Made by a program: the position numbers and the translations under genes. A DNA stretch of 64,000 bases from positions 30,047,001 through 30,111,000 of the forward strand of contig OY292275.1 in NCBI GenBank assembly GCA_958496175.1. The letters run 5' to 3'. Source of the stretch: Sisyra terminalis (taxonomy: Eukaryota > Arthropoda > Insecta > Neuroptera > Sisyridae). Shown in pieces: positions 44,333-54,149 of this stretch. Position 1 is the stretch's first letter. Every line of letters starts with the position of its first letter. The notes under the pieces were generated by a model, which did not search any database, was not told the DNA's origin, and was given only the letters and a program-made list of their open reading frames with translations.

Positions 44333-47119
44333 TTAGTTAATTGGTAAGAGGCATAATTTTGAAATAGGGCGCTTGAACTCTCCGGTAGCTGTTTTTAATG
44401 TGACCACGCGAACCAGAGAATCATCCCCGGTATGTAGTTGGATTACACGGCCCAAAGGCCATTTTCCAGGAGGATATCTCTGATCGACAATCAATACTAT
44501 GGACCCTACGCATATGTTATGGTTGGGAACCCTCCATTTCGCTCTTCCCTGCAGCTGCTGAAGGTATTCCCTGGACCATCGCTTCCAAAATTGTTGAGCC
44601 ATTTGACTCAACAGTTGCCATCTTTTAAGCCGATTAACTGGGGTATTTATCATATTGGTAGTTGGAACCAAATTAGTAGGACCACCCGTTAGAAAGTGTC
44701 CTGGCGTTAACATATCTAAATCCTCAGGATCTTCGGATAATGGGGTCAGCGGTCTTGAATTAAGAACAGCCTCAATTTGGCAAAGGACTGTCGAAAATTC
44801 TTCGAACGTTAGGGGAGTTTGGGAAAGAATTCTTCGCAGATGGTATTTCACAGATTTGACTCCAGCTTCAGCGCGACCATTGAAATGTGGAGCTGATGGT
44901 GGACTAAAATGCCATTCAGTTCCATCATTTACCAATGTCGTGTGCACAGAGGGCCACTCTGCTTTAAGTTGCGCAAATTCGCGACGGAGTTGTGCGTTTG
45001 CACCAATGAAGTTAGTACCACAATCGCTGTACACGTCGGTAGGAATTCCACGACGACTTGTAAATCGTTTAAAGGCTGATACGAAGCCTGCGGCGGTATA
45101 GTCAGAGACCAGTTCCAAATGAATTGCAGCTGTTGTAAAACAAACGAAAATTGCAATATATGCACTGTGTGTTTTTGCGCCTCGACCACTCCAAGAACGC
45201 AAAGTTATCGGGCCTGCGTAGTCTATTCCAGAGTGGCAAAACGGACGAGTTATATTCACCCGAGCTGGAGGAAGTTGTCCCATTAATTGCTGGGCCAAAA
45301 TTCCGCGATGTCGAGTACAGATAACGCATTTAAGTATTTCTTTTCGGACTTGAGGTCGTCCACCAAGAACCCAAAACTTCTGTCGTAATACAGCCATGGT
45401 AAGGGTAGTTCCACCGTGCAGGCTACGACTGTGAGCATCCCTTATGACTAAAGGGGCTAATGCGGAAAATTTTGATATTATGAAGGGGTGTTTCTCAGCA
45501 TCAGGAATAGACGCAAAGCGGAGGCGACCTCCAATTCGTAGTAAATTATTGGAGTCAACGAAAGGATTAAATTTTGATAAAGGATTAGAGTCAGGAATAC
45601 TTTGATTAACTTTAAGTTGAGCAATTTCTTTTGAGAAAAATATTCGTTGACTCAGTCCAATTGTGATAAGTAGTGCGGTGTTTAAATCAGAGGTAGTGAG
45701 AAACGTGGAATTACAATTGGGAACTTGTTTCAATCGATTTGAAAATTGTAAGCAGCGAGCTATGATGCGAATTAGTCTGGTGAAGGAAGAATAGCGAAAT
45801 AAAATATCGGGTTCAGTTTGATACAGAGCGGTAGCGGTGACGGTTTTCAACCGTATCTCGTCTAAGGACAGCGACTCATCGCTTACATGGGAGGTTGGCC
45901 ATTTTGAAGCCGACTTGGATAACCACTTAGGACCAGTCCACCAGAGATGGTGTGTTTGAAGAGCTTTAGGAGAAAGGCCACGAGTGGCGCAATCAGCAGG
46001 ATTTTCTTTACCGGACACGAATCGCCAACGTGCCTGTGGAAGCTTTTCTTGGATAAAGCTCACCCTGTTGGCGACAAATTCTTTCCATTTTGACGCACGG
46101 CTTGTTATCCACGTTAATGCAACAGACGAATCAGTCCACAATGTTATTGGACATGATTAATTTTCGAATTTCATTGAATTAGTTACATGTGAAGCCAATC
46201 GAGTCAACAATACAGCGGCGGTCAATTCTAATCGCGGAATGGTCATTCGTTTGATGGGGGCAAGTTTTGTCTTGGCCATTACGAGTATTATTTTGGTGCT
46301 TGTGCTATCTGTGGTCCTTAGATAAATAACAGCACTCATTGCGGAAGCAGAAGCATCACAAAATCCATGTAATTCCATAGATTTCGTTTTACAGGTTCCC
46401 AAGAATCGTGGTATTGCGATATCCGAAAGGCGTTCAAGGTTTCGTTCCAAAGTTTTCCATTTGATTATTAGTGACGTGGGTAATGATTCACCCCAGTCTA
46501 ATTTCTTGAGCCATAATTCTTGAAGAAAGATTTTAAACATGATGATTACGGGAGCGATAAAACCAAGTGAATCAAACAATTGGGCAGTGCGGGATAGGAC
46601 GGAGCGCTTTGTTATGGAGATGAGGGGTTTGAAGTTATTGTTAAAATGAAAATCATCTGTTTGTGTCTCCCATGAAAGACCTAAGGTGCGCACAGTGTGT
46701 GAAGAATTAAATGAAATGGTAGGATCAGACGCTAACAGATTGTCTTCAAGCCCTTCTAATAGTTTTGGGTGATTACCAATCCATTTTCTTAGCGGGAAAC
46801 CACCGGCGTTACATAAATCAATCCCGTGTCGAATAATTTCTTGACATTCTTTTATGGTATCAGATCCACCAAAGACATCGTCTACATATCTTCCTTGCTG
46901 GAGCATGGGCACCGCTAATGGAAATCGAGGTCCCTCATCTTCGATTAACTGATTAAGTACACGTAAAGCTTGGTAGGGAGCACAAGCCTCACCGTATGTA
47001 ACAGTATTCAATCGATACTCAACAGGATTACCGTTTCTAAACCATAATATTCGTTGCAAATCTCGATCATCTTTATGTATAAGAATTTGCCGGTACATTT
47101 TTTCTATATCGGCCACCAT
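44333..47119 (-). pseudogene. BEL-1 Pol: RT, RNase H, integrase (single in-frame stop)
   Basis: One frame from 47119 to 44333, broken only by a TAA at 46157-46159. Reverse transcriptase: 'VADIEKMYRQILIHKDDRD' (motif A), 'TVTYGEACAPYQALRVLNQL' and 'GRYVDDVFGGSD' (YVDD). RNase H: 'MELHGFCDASASAMSAV' and, after the stop, 'LWTDSSVALTWITS' and 'KENPADCATRGL'. Integrase: HHCC zinc site ('HSRSLHGGTTLTMAVLRQKF' with 'CVICTRHR'), 'HSGIDYAGPI' (D1), 'DVYSDCGTNFIGA' (D2), 'PHFNGRAEAGVKSVK' (Glu) and a C-terminal 'LCLLPIN'. Typical BEL/Pao order. The RT N-terminus is missing because of the insertion at about 47140-48110. Confidence 0.93.
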
Positions 47120-47139
47120 AACATAACGAAAACGTCGGC

Positions 47140-47700
47140 GATATTGGTATCATCTACGTTCGTCCCGAACAACTGGTAGAACGAACGGCACATGTCCGAA
47201 TTAATGATCACTGACGTCTGATTTAGATCATTTTCAAGCGCACGTTCTACTTTATTGATGAACGAAGCGGACATTTGCCCACGTTTCGACACAGCTAGGA
47301 TGACGATACATAAGCAGGTCAGCCCTCCGATTCTGAAGCCCCGCTCTGAGTTTCTAGATATCCATATAAGCATTCTCATTGCGTCAGGGAAGCTCGTGAT
47401 TGGTTTATTTTCTGGATGAGATATATCAAAACCAATAGGCATTTCTGTTGATGGGGCATCACTGATCTCTGCTTGTGGAGGAGGGACCCAATCTAACGTA
47501 GAGTTGTAATTCGCAAAATATCCAGGAGCTTTTATGTCTTGAACATATCTTTCTAGCGGTTCACTACATATCATTGGTAAAGTCTCTGGATGAATTAAGG
47601 CATTCACAGAATCAATTAATCGTTGACGTGCTAAGCCACGTTCCAAGATCTTTGTTAAAGCAATCTGCGGGCCCATCAGATCACCAAGGAATCCTACCAT
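47140..47700 (-). pseudogene. Endogenous chuvirus-nucleoprotein-like fragment, first part
   Basis: An open minus-strand frame of about 187 codons lies between the BEL-1 protease and RT and is not part of any BEL protein. It is mostly helical, with a small hydrophobic block and short proline-rich stretch. Together with the neighbouring plus-strand ORF, its pattern resembles the nucleoprotein of chuviruses (Jingchuvirales). It fuses in frame with the few BEL residues before the RT frame, so the true end is near 47140. No signal peptide or membrane segment. The viral assignment is by pattern only. Confidence 0.45.
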
Positions 47701-48082
47701 GGCATCGTCCCGGTTTGGACGTGTAAAGACCGCAATGGAGACCGTTAAGGGAAACGTATATTACGGGTATAAAAAAGACCTCGGAGTGGTAAAGTCCACT
47801 CAATACAAAAACATGTCGTATGTGGGTAAGGAACTCCTTATTCGCATAGAAGGTGAAGGTTCTTTGCAGAATTATAGAGGATGGACCTTCACCCCTAAGC
47901 ATCATGCTTATGTGGACGGTTTAATCGCTGCGTACCAACGCGCTTACACTGACACTCTTATTGAAGGTCCAGTAATTAATGCTGCGGATATGGATACAGA
48001 AATAGGAGCTGAAGAAGGATTGTTGTCAGAGATCTATAAGATTCTGGAAGACGCTGCTCATATCGCTCTCTATAGACCATAA
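47699..48082 (+). pseudogene. Endogenous chuvirus-nucleoprotein-like fragment, second part (inverted)
   Basis: A 127-codon plus-strand ORF meets the previous fragment head to head at a CCATGG palindrome (about 47697-47702). It is basic at the start and acidic at the end, with aromatic-rich segments in the first 50 residues, and ends with TAA at 48080-48082. If both come from one nucleoprotein gene, this part carries the later half and has been inverted relative to the first. It has no resemblance to BEL proteins. The family call is tentative. Confidence 0.45.
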
Positions 48083-48119
48083 CCGGAAGATACAACAATA
48101 AGAATATTACATTCTTTTA

Positions 48120-49536
48120 AAAAAAAAAAAAATATGTTTGGTTTTCTATTGATCAACTGTGCGGTGCGTTCTGTCATAAATGATATTTCAGAACCGGGAT
48201 CAATTAACGCTCTTACAGTTACAGAACTTCCTTGCGAGGATATAACATCAACTAAAGCGGTAGCTAAGAGCACATTTTTCGTTGCGTGATTAGAAATTAT
48301 GTTATCGTTTGGTGTCAGTACATACTGATTGCACGACATAACTGTTGTAGTGGGAGGTTTAGATACTCCGTATGCATCATGAATTGAAGAGTGGTGACGT
48401 TGGCGGCATTTATTGCAGGTTCTTATGGATTTACATTTATTTATAAGATGGTGTCCTAAACAATTGAAACATAAGCGGTTTATTCTAAGAAATTCATTGC
48501 GTTCATGCGGATTCAGCTCTAAGTATTTAGGACAATGAAATAGTTTGTGATCTTAATCACATTGCGGGCAGCGGTTTGAGTTTGTAACGTTCAGCTTCGT
48601 TACATGATGGTTGGTTAGATCCTGTCGCCTTTTAGGTTTTGACCTACCATCTTTTGCGTCATCGATCTGTAATTCTGCGGTTTTAACTCGGGTTTTAAGA
48701 AATGCGAACAATTCCTCCGTTGTGGGAAATTTATTGGTGGTCTGATTTGAGTCAAATGCAAATTTTTCTCTGTTACCAAGATTTGCATAGCATGACTGAA
48801 ATAGTAGGCAATCTGCTAATTCAGCACCTTCTAAATTAAGAGTTTTCAGTGCTTTTACTGCACTGATATGTGTTTGTAAATATTTAATTATAGAATTATC
48901 TCCATCAGCACATTTATACTTTGCGATTAAATTGTAATAAAAATTTAGTTGACGGCGAGGATTTGAGTATCTACTCATGAGTTCTTGATAAGCAATGTGG
49001 TAATTTTCATCGGAAAGTGCGAAATTTTCAATAATGGATAAGGGTTCCTTTATTAACGCGGTTCATAAATGGTATAACTTTTGAATGTTTGGAATATTGG
49101 AATTATTGTGAATTATTGATTCATACAGGCTTTGCCAGTTGTTCCATTCTCTGACATCACCATCAAATTTTGGCAGTTCAATGGGTTTTAATGATATTGA
49201 CGACTGAGCATTTACGGAGATTGTGGTTTGGGGTGCTGAATTTGATTTGGATTTGATTCTTTCATAGGAACTTTGAATCGCGTCACAAATGTCGTCAAAA
49301 TTTTCTATACTAAATTTTATTTTTTCTTTAGGGTCAGCAATCTTCACGTTAAAGTGAACAATTGCTTCATCTAACACAGCCACGGAGGTTTGTAATGCCC
49401 TAAACCGCATCATCTTTGCCTCAACCATTGATATATTTCCCACCTTTGCATTTATGATGTAATCATGTACATTTGTTAACCTAGCAAAGAGGGATTCCGC
49501 TTTTGTTTTTAATTCTTTGGCTTCTTGATTCTCCAT
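48120..49536 (-). pseudogene. BEL-1 Gag and protease remnants
   Basis: Minus strand. ATG 49536 opens Gag (157 codons, 'EAKMMRFRALQTSVAVLDEA', 'LPKFDGDVREWNNWQSLYES'), which ends at a TAA near 49063. The frame resumes near 48978 ('KTLNLEGAELADCLLFQSC', 'PTTEELFAFLKTRVKTAE') with the start of a zinc knuckle at 48560 ('RCPQC', then a stop). Further knuckle-like Cys/His codons lie around 48400-48480 in another frame. 48339-48125 gives a retroviral-type protease core: 'VRALIDPGSEISFMTERTA' (the D-x-G-S/T active site appears as DPGSE). Frame breaks near 49060, 48990, 48550 and 48340. Confidence 0.85.
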
Positions 49537-49934
49537 ATTTTTTCCCTTTTTACAATATAGAATTTTTAACTTATAAATAGCAGCTTATAATATAAATTAT
49601 AATGATATCGGTAATTGTTGCTTTTCGATAAATGATGCTAATAAAATTCAAACGTTGAATAATAATAACAATTAATAATGCGGTTGTAAAAGGTTCAAAA
49701 TAAATTAGCTGCTAAGTAAATAATTAAACGTTTCAAGTTAGTTTTAATTTTTTATTCAAAATAACTCACTCGACACTCACAAATGTTGACTTATTTGTCT
49801 GACGAACAGGTTGAATCTGCTTCTGAGTTCGATCTGCACTGCGTAACAATAACAATTTTTGTGTTTTTGGAGTTTTTGATTTAATTCACACAAATTTACA
49901 ATGTTTTTTAGGCAAATGCCTTTATTTAGTCTTT
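49537..49934 (-). other. BEL-1 untranslated leader
   Basis: A/T-rich 398 bp between Gag and the primer binding site. No ORF. The packaging and dimerisation signals expected here cannot be identified by eye. Confidence 0.6.
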
Positions 49935-49954
49935 AATCCGGCGTCGAAGGACCA
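49935..49954 (-). promoter_or_regulatory. BEL-1 primer binding site (tRNA-Tyr)
   Basis: Four bases inside the 5' LTR the coding strand reads TGGTCCTTCGACGCCGGATT. This complements the 3' end of tRNA-Tyr (CCGGCTCGAAGGACCA) except for one extra base after TTCGA. BEL-2 has the same site without that extra base. Confidence 0.75.
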
Positions 49955-49958
49955 GAAA

Positions 49959-50312
49959 TGTTTGGGGAATTGGCGGGTTTTGGTAGCTGGTTAAATTCTT
50001 TGGAATAAATCACTTTCACTGATTTTGTTTTACTTTATTTTTAACATACAAACTTAAACTTTAATTCAATACAAAAAATTAACAAAAGAAGTATTATAAA
50101 AAAAGGGAAGAAATTAACGGAACTTGCGGAATTATCTACCAAAGCGGTTTTCTTAAAAAATGCGGTTCACTAAAGTTTTCTAGAGCGGTTTTTTTTCGTT
50201 GATTGTCAAAATTATCTTGAATGTTTTTTCAATATACGGTTGGTTAGGAAACGGAGTATGTTTTGCTGACTTTTTCGGATAAATTTGGTTTTTTGTTTTT
50301 GAAAACCAAACA
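49959..50312 (-). repeat. BEL-1 5' LTR (354 bp)
   Basis: TG...CA-bounded copy of 43919-44278, 6 bp shorter because of the indel noted for the 3' LTR. Both ends carry the short inverted repeat TGTTTGG/CCAAACA. Confidence 0.95.
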
Positions 50313-52946
50313 GATAAAATTAAATAATGATATAACTCTATATACTACATATGTTAGGTCAAAAATTAAAAATATAGCAAATAAAATTGAAGCTAAAGAA
50401 CTAGATAAATTATTTGCCAACACAGGTAAAACAATTCTTATGGGTGACTTTAATGCTAAACATACCACATGGAAATTTAAAAACAATAATACAAACGGTA
50501 AAATACTCTTTAACTATGCAAATACAAATCATCTAACTATTTTAACCCCTGATAGATATACTCTATACCCAGCTAATTCAAATCAACCAAGTATTATAGA
50601 TTTTGCAATAGTTAAAAATATAAATGCATCCATAGAAACCATTGATGAATTAGATTCCGGCCACTTACCACTAATAATGACTTTAGGTGACCAGACAAAT
50701 CCACGAACAGAACAGAGACCGTATTTAAATTATAAAAAAGCATACTGGCCATTATATAGAGAAATTATTAACAGAAACCTAACTATAAACAATAATATTA
50801 AATCAAAATTAGAAATTGATGATGCAATTCAGGGTCTAACTGAAGTAATAAATAAAGCTAAAGACGAAGCTATACCAAAACAAAAACATAATACATATCT
50901 ACAAGAACTCCCAGATAGTATACAACAGTTAATTAAATTAAGAAACTATTACAGGCGTAGATACCAAAGAACTCGCTTAGATATGTACAAACAAGAGAAA
51001 AATAGAATAAATAACATGGTTAAATGGGAAATTAAAGCTCATGTTAATGATAAATGGAACAAGAAACTTGAAAAACTTAATGTGAGAGATAATTTAATTT
51101 GGAAAGTAGCTAAGTCATTTACCAAAAAATTTGATACCGTGTCTTCAACTTTACATAGTACTAGTGGTCTAGTTTTTTCTGATGAAGATAAAGCTGAGAC
51201 ACTGGCAGAGAATTTCGAAAGAGTACACCATCTGACTGAAGACGACGGAGACAATAAGACAGAAACTGAAGTTAATGAAACCTATGCTGATATCCTAAAT
51301 GAAAATATTGATACTGATAAAATTGACCTAATCTCTCCTAGAGAAATATTTAAAGCTATTAAAAAAAATAAATAAAAAAAAGCACCAGGCCCAGATGGCA
51401 TACAAAACATTTTATTGAAAAACTTACCACGCAAAGCAATAGTTCAACTAACTTACATTTTTAATCAATGTCTTAGAATATCATATTTCCCAAACAACTG
51501 GAAGCAAGCTGTGGTACTTGCTTTTCCAAAACCTGGAAAGGACAAATTATTCCCTCAAAATTATAGACCGATCAGCTTATTAAATACACTTAGTAAAATC
51601 TTTGAAATAACAATATCTAAGATTAAATAAACTCGAAAAAACACAAAACAAACTAATTGAGGAACAGTTCGGTTTCAGGGAACATAGAAGCACAGTACAA
51701 CAGCTTGCTCGTATCACGAATTACATCTCAGTAAACTTTAATACTAAACTAGATACAGCAATGATCCTACTGGACATTGAGAAGGCATTTGATACAGTTT
51801 GGCACAAAGGACTAATCTATAAATTACATAAACTAGCTATACCACTGTATATTATCAAAATACTAATAAGTTATCTTAAAAGTAGAACATTTAAATTTCA
51901 AGTTAATGAATCTTACTCAGAAACACAAACAATAGTAGCAGGAGTCCCACAAGGGTCAATCTTGGGGCCTACCTTATTCATTTATTTTATTAACGATCTC
52001 CCAAAGGACAGCAACACGATAACAACCCTTTTCGCAGATGACACTGGTATTCTATCAGCATCGAGAAGTAAACATTTAGCTCTTACAAAAATCCAAAATA
52101 CACTAGATGAATTTATTAAATTCTATACAAAGTGGAAAATCAAGGTAAATGCAGCGAAAACTGAACTTATAATCTTTAGTACTAAAAATAAACTTAAAAA
52201 GTATGATAAAGATAAGGACATGACTATTAGGATTAACAATCAAGTGATAAATCCAAAGACTGAAGTAAAATATTTAGGTATGACTCTAGATAAAAAATTG
52301 TCATTTGACAGTCATATTAGCAAAGCCTGTAGTAAGGCTTATCAAATAAAAAATTTATTAAACCCTCTACTATGCCGTCAGAGTAAGTTATCTATCCAAA
52401 ATAAACTTATATTATATAAATCTTTAATAAAACCTATACTTCTGTATGCTTGCCCTATTTGGGGAAGTGCGTGTAAAACTGCAATAAATAAAATTAAAAC
52501 AGTACAAAGTAAAACCTTAAGACTTATAAGTCAAGCTCAACCAAGTATGTCAAATGTAAAAATTAGAGAAATATTGAATGCTAATGATATTACTGATGAT
52601 ATTTATAATTTCACTTATAAATTTTATAATGTTAGTGTTAAGAAACATAGTATATTAAGTAATGTAGGAACATGGAACAAGGACAATGCTCCATTTAAAA
52701 TTAAATACAGACTACCACATAGTCTTCTTTTGTAAATAGTTATAAAATATTAGAATAAGATAGTTATAAGTTTGTAAATACTAGATATAAGTTTAAATGC
52801 TTTAATAAGGTTTTTTCAAAAAATTTTCCTTAAAATTATAAAACATAAACAATACAATTAATAATACTTCCAAAATGATTTATATAATATATAAAAATAT
52901 AATGGATAATAATATATATAAGTCTTTGAGATTCAATTAAATTTCT

Positions 52947-52995
52947 TTATTACGACGCGTTTCGACAGTTTTAAACTGTCATCATCAGGTAATAA
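52947..52995 (-). ncRNA. Hammerhead ribozyme motif, left arm
   Basis: Mirror copy of the + strand motif at 53063-53111, in opposite orientation: stem I TTATTAC/GTAATAA, CTGATGA, stem II GACAGT/ACTGTC, GAAA, then CGCGTC before the cleavage position between 52954 and 52953. Confidence 0.7.
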
Positions 52996-53062
52996 TACAG
53001 AATAATTCAATAATACAGAATAAACAGAAATAAAAAAACAGAATAATACAGATTATTCTGTA

Positions 53063-53111
53063 TTATTACCTGATGATGACAGTTTAAAACTGTCGAAACG
53101 CGTCGTAATAA
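53063..53111 (+). ncRNA. Hammerhead ribozyme motif, right arm
   Basis: TTATTAC (53063-53069) pairs perfectly with GTAATAA (53105-53111) as stem I. CTGATGA (53070-53076) and GAAA (53095-53098) are the conserved core. GACAGT/ACTGTC is a 6-bp stem II with a TTAAA loop, and one unpaired T (53077) precedes it. CGCGTC (53099-53104) gives the minimal stem III of 2 bp and the GTC cleavage triplet; cleavage would fall after 53104. This type I layout with a tiny stem III matches hammerheads known from Penelope elements and retrozymes, which usually act as dimers. Confidence 0.75.
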
Positions 53112-53316
53112 AGAAAATTTAATTGAATCTCAAAGACTCATATATATTATTATCCATTAATTGATTGTGATTCGGAAGTAAATAAAATACTTATCAATGT
53201 TAAATAAAAATATAATTTGTTAGCTTTCATAAGCGGAAACAAAATCAAAAATCATGTACTCAATACTGTAATGTATCAAAATGAATGATAAATAAAGATT
53301 ATTTCAAAGTCAAAGT

Positions 53317-53628
53317 CACAAATCATCGAAACCAACTCGATCAATCGACGACTACGCTCCACTTCAACTACGATCGACTGGGTAAGGAACTTTTTTGTAT
53401 TCATTGTTGCTGGCTATTTTTCTTTATTATCTTTTCTATCTATGACATTTGAATTTATTTTATTTTATTATATTGTATTATTGTTTAATTTATTAAATCG
53501 ACTTCTCCACGAATTGGAGAAGTATACTTATGATTTATATTTTTCTTTGGATCAATCCTTTACGGCTTAATCCTGAGCATCCGATTTTTGCTACCTGCCA
53601 CCTCTAGCAAACGTTTAACTTTTAAACA
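53317..53628 (+). repeat. BEL-2 5' LTR (3' 312 bp only)
   Basis: Matches 57350-57662 with few differences (for example one missing T in the 'ttttttctttgg' run). The first 259 bp are missing because LINE B was inserted here. Ends in AAACA. Confidence 0.93.
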
Positions 53629-53631
53629 TTA

Positions 53632-53651
53632 TGGTCCTTCGAGCCGGATTA
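53632..53651 (+). promoter_or_regulatory. BEL-2 primer binding site (tRNA-Tyr)
   Basis: TGGTCCTTCGAGCCGGATTA begins three bases after the LTR and complements the tRNA-Tyr 3' end (CCGGCTCGAAGGACCA) for the first 16-18 bases. Confidence 0.85.
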
Positions 53652-53838
53652 AGCGTAAGGGTTGGTTCCGTACAACAATGGAAGCAACAATGAATAATTC
53701 TACCAGTCGCTCGTAAGTTGATTCACTTCTTTATTTTTCTATTTGTTTCGCATATCACATAATCTCTCGTACCGTAGCGTTAATGCTACATCATTCACAG
53801 AATAATCTTAACAAAATATTATTCTCAAAGCACTATTT

Positions 53839-54030
53839 GCAAGTAGTATTCACCACACACCATTTACAATCCTCAATTTGTAAATGGTTCTTCCGAAATA
53901 ATATTAACGAAGTATTATTTCCAAAAATACTATTCTGCAAGTAGTATTCCTCTCAAACCATTTACAATCTCAATTTGTAAATGGTGCTTCCGAAATAATA
54001 TTAACTAAATATTGTGTCACAACTGCTATT
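53839..54030 (+). repeat. 98-bp tandem repeat with hairpins in BEL-2 leader
   Basis: Two degenerate copies (starts 53839 and 53937) share 'gcaagtagtattc', an inverted repeat ACCATTTACAA...TTGTAAATGGT (53859-53888 and 53957-53985) and 'cttccgaaataatattaac'. Copies of 'aatatta' continue to about 54070. Hairpins in this leader could take part in RNA packaging or ribosome entry, which is not shown. Confidence 0.75.
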
Positions 54031-54149
54031 CACCAAATAGTATCCCTCAACAATATTAACCAAATATTATTCACCTCGTTAACAACCAAACAGTATTTCC
54101 CAACTATCATTCAACCAAAATTCTCAAAATACTATTCACATCCCTTTAA

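Larger units (their letters stand above)
43919..50312 (-). mobile_element. BEL-1 (BEL/Pao) LTR retrotransposon, 6.4 kb
   Basis: LTRs 43919-44278 (3') and 49959-50312 (5') begin with TGTTTGG and end with CCAAACA. Flanking duplication GATAA at 43914-43918 and 50313-50317 (5 bp, usual for BEL). On the minus strand the order is LTR, tRNA-Tyr primer site, Gag, protease, RT-RNase H, integrase, polypurine tract, LTR. A chuvirus-nucleoprotein-like insert lies between protease and RT. It is inserted in LINE B ORF2. Confidence 0.95.
52901..53158. repeat. 258-bp palindrome carrying two hammerhead motifs
   Basis: Left arm 52901-53006 and right arm 53052-53158 are inverted copies with only a few differences. 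A spacer of about 45 bp separates them, itself made of 'cagaataatacag' units. Each arm holds one hammerhead motif. The arms look like the hammerhead-containing repeats of Penelope-type elements joined tail to tail, but no RT is present. Long perfect pairing would give a strong hairpin if transcribed. Confidence 0.9.
52736..53316 (+). other. LINE B 3' UTR with inserted palindrome
   Basis: A/T-rich UTR after the ORF2 stop, interrupted at 52901-53158 by the ribozyme palindrome and ending 'gaatgataaataaagattattt' near 53300 before the LTR sequence. Confidence 0.65.

Noticed and set aside
44438..45101. Plus-strand ORFs of 84 and 148 codons in BEL-1
   Set aside because: They lie opposite the integrase frame and have no recognisable domain; codon shadows.
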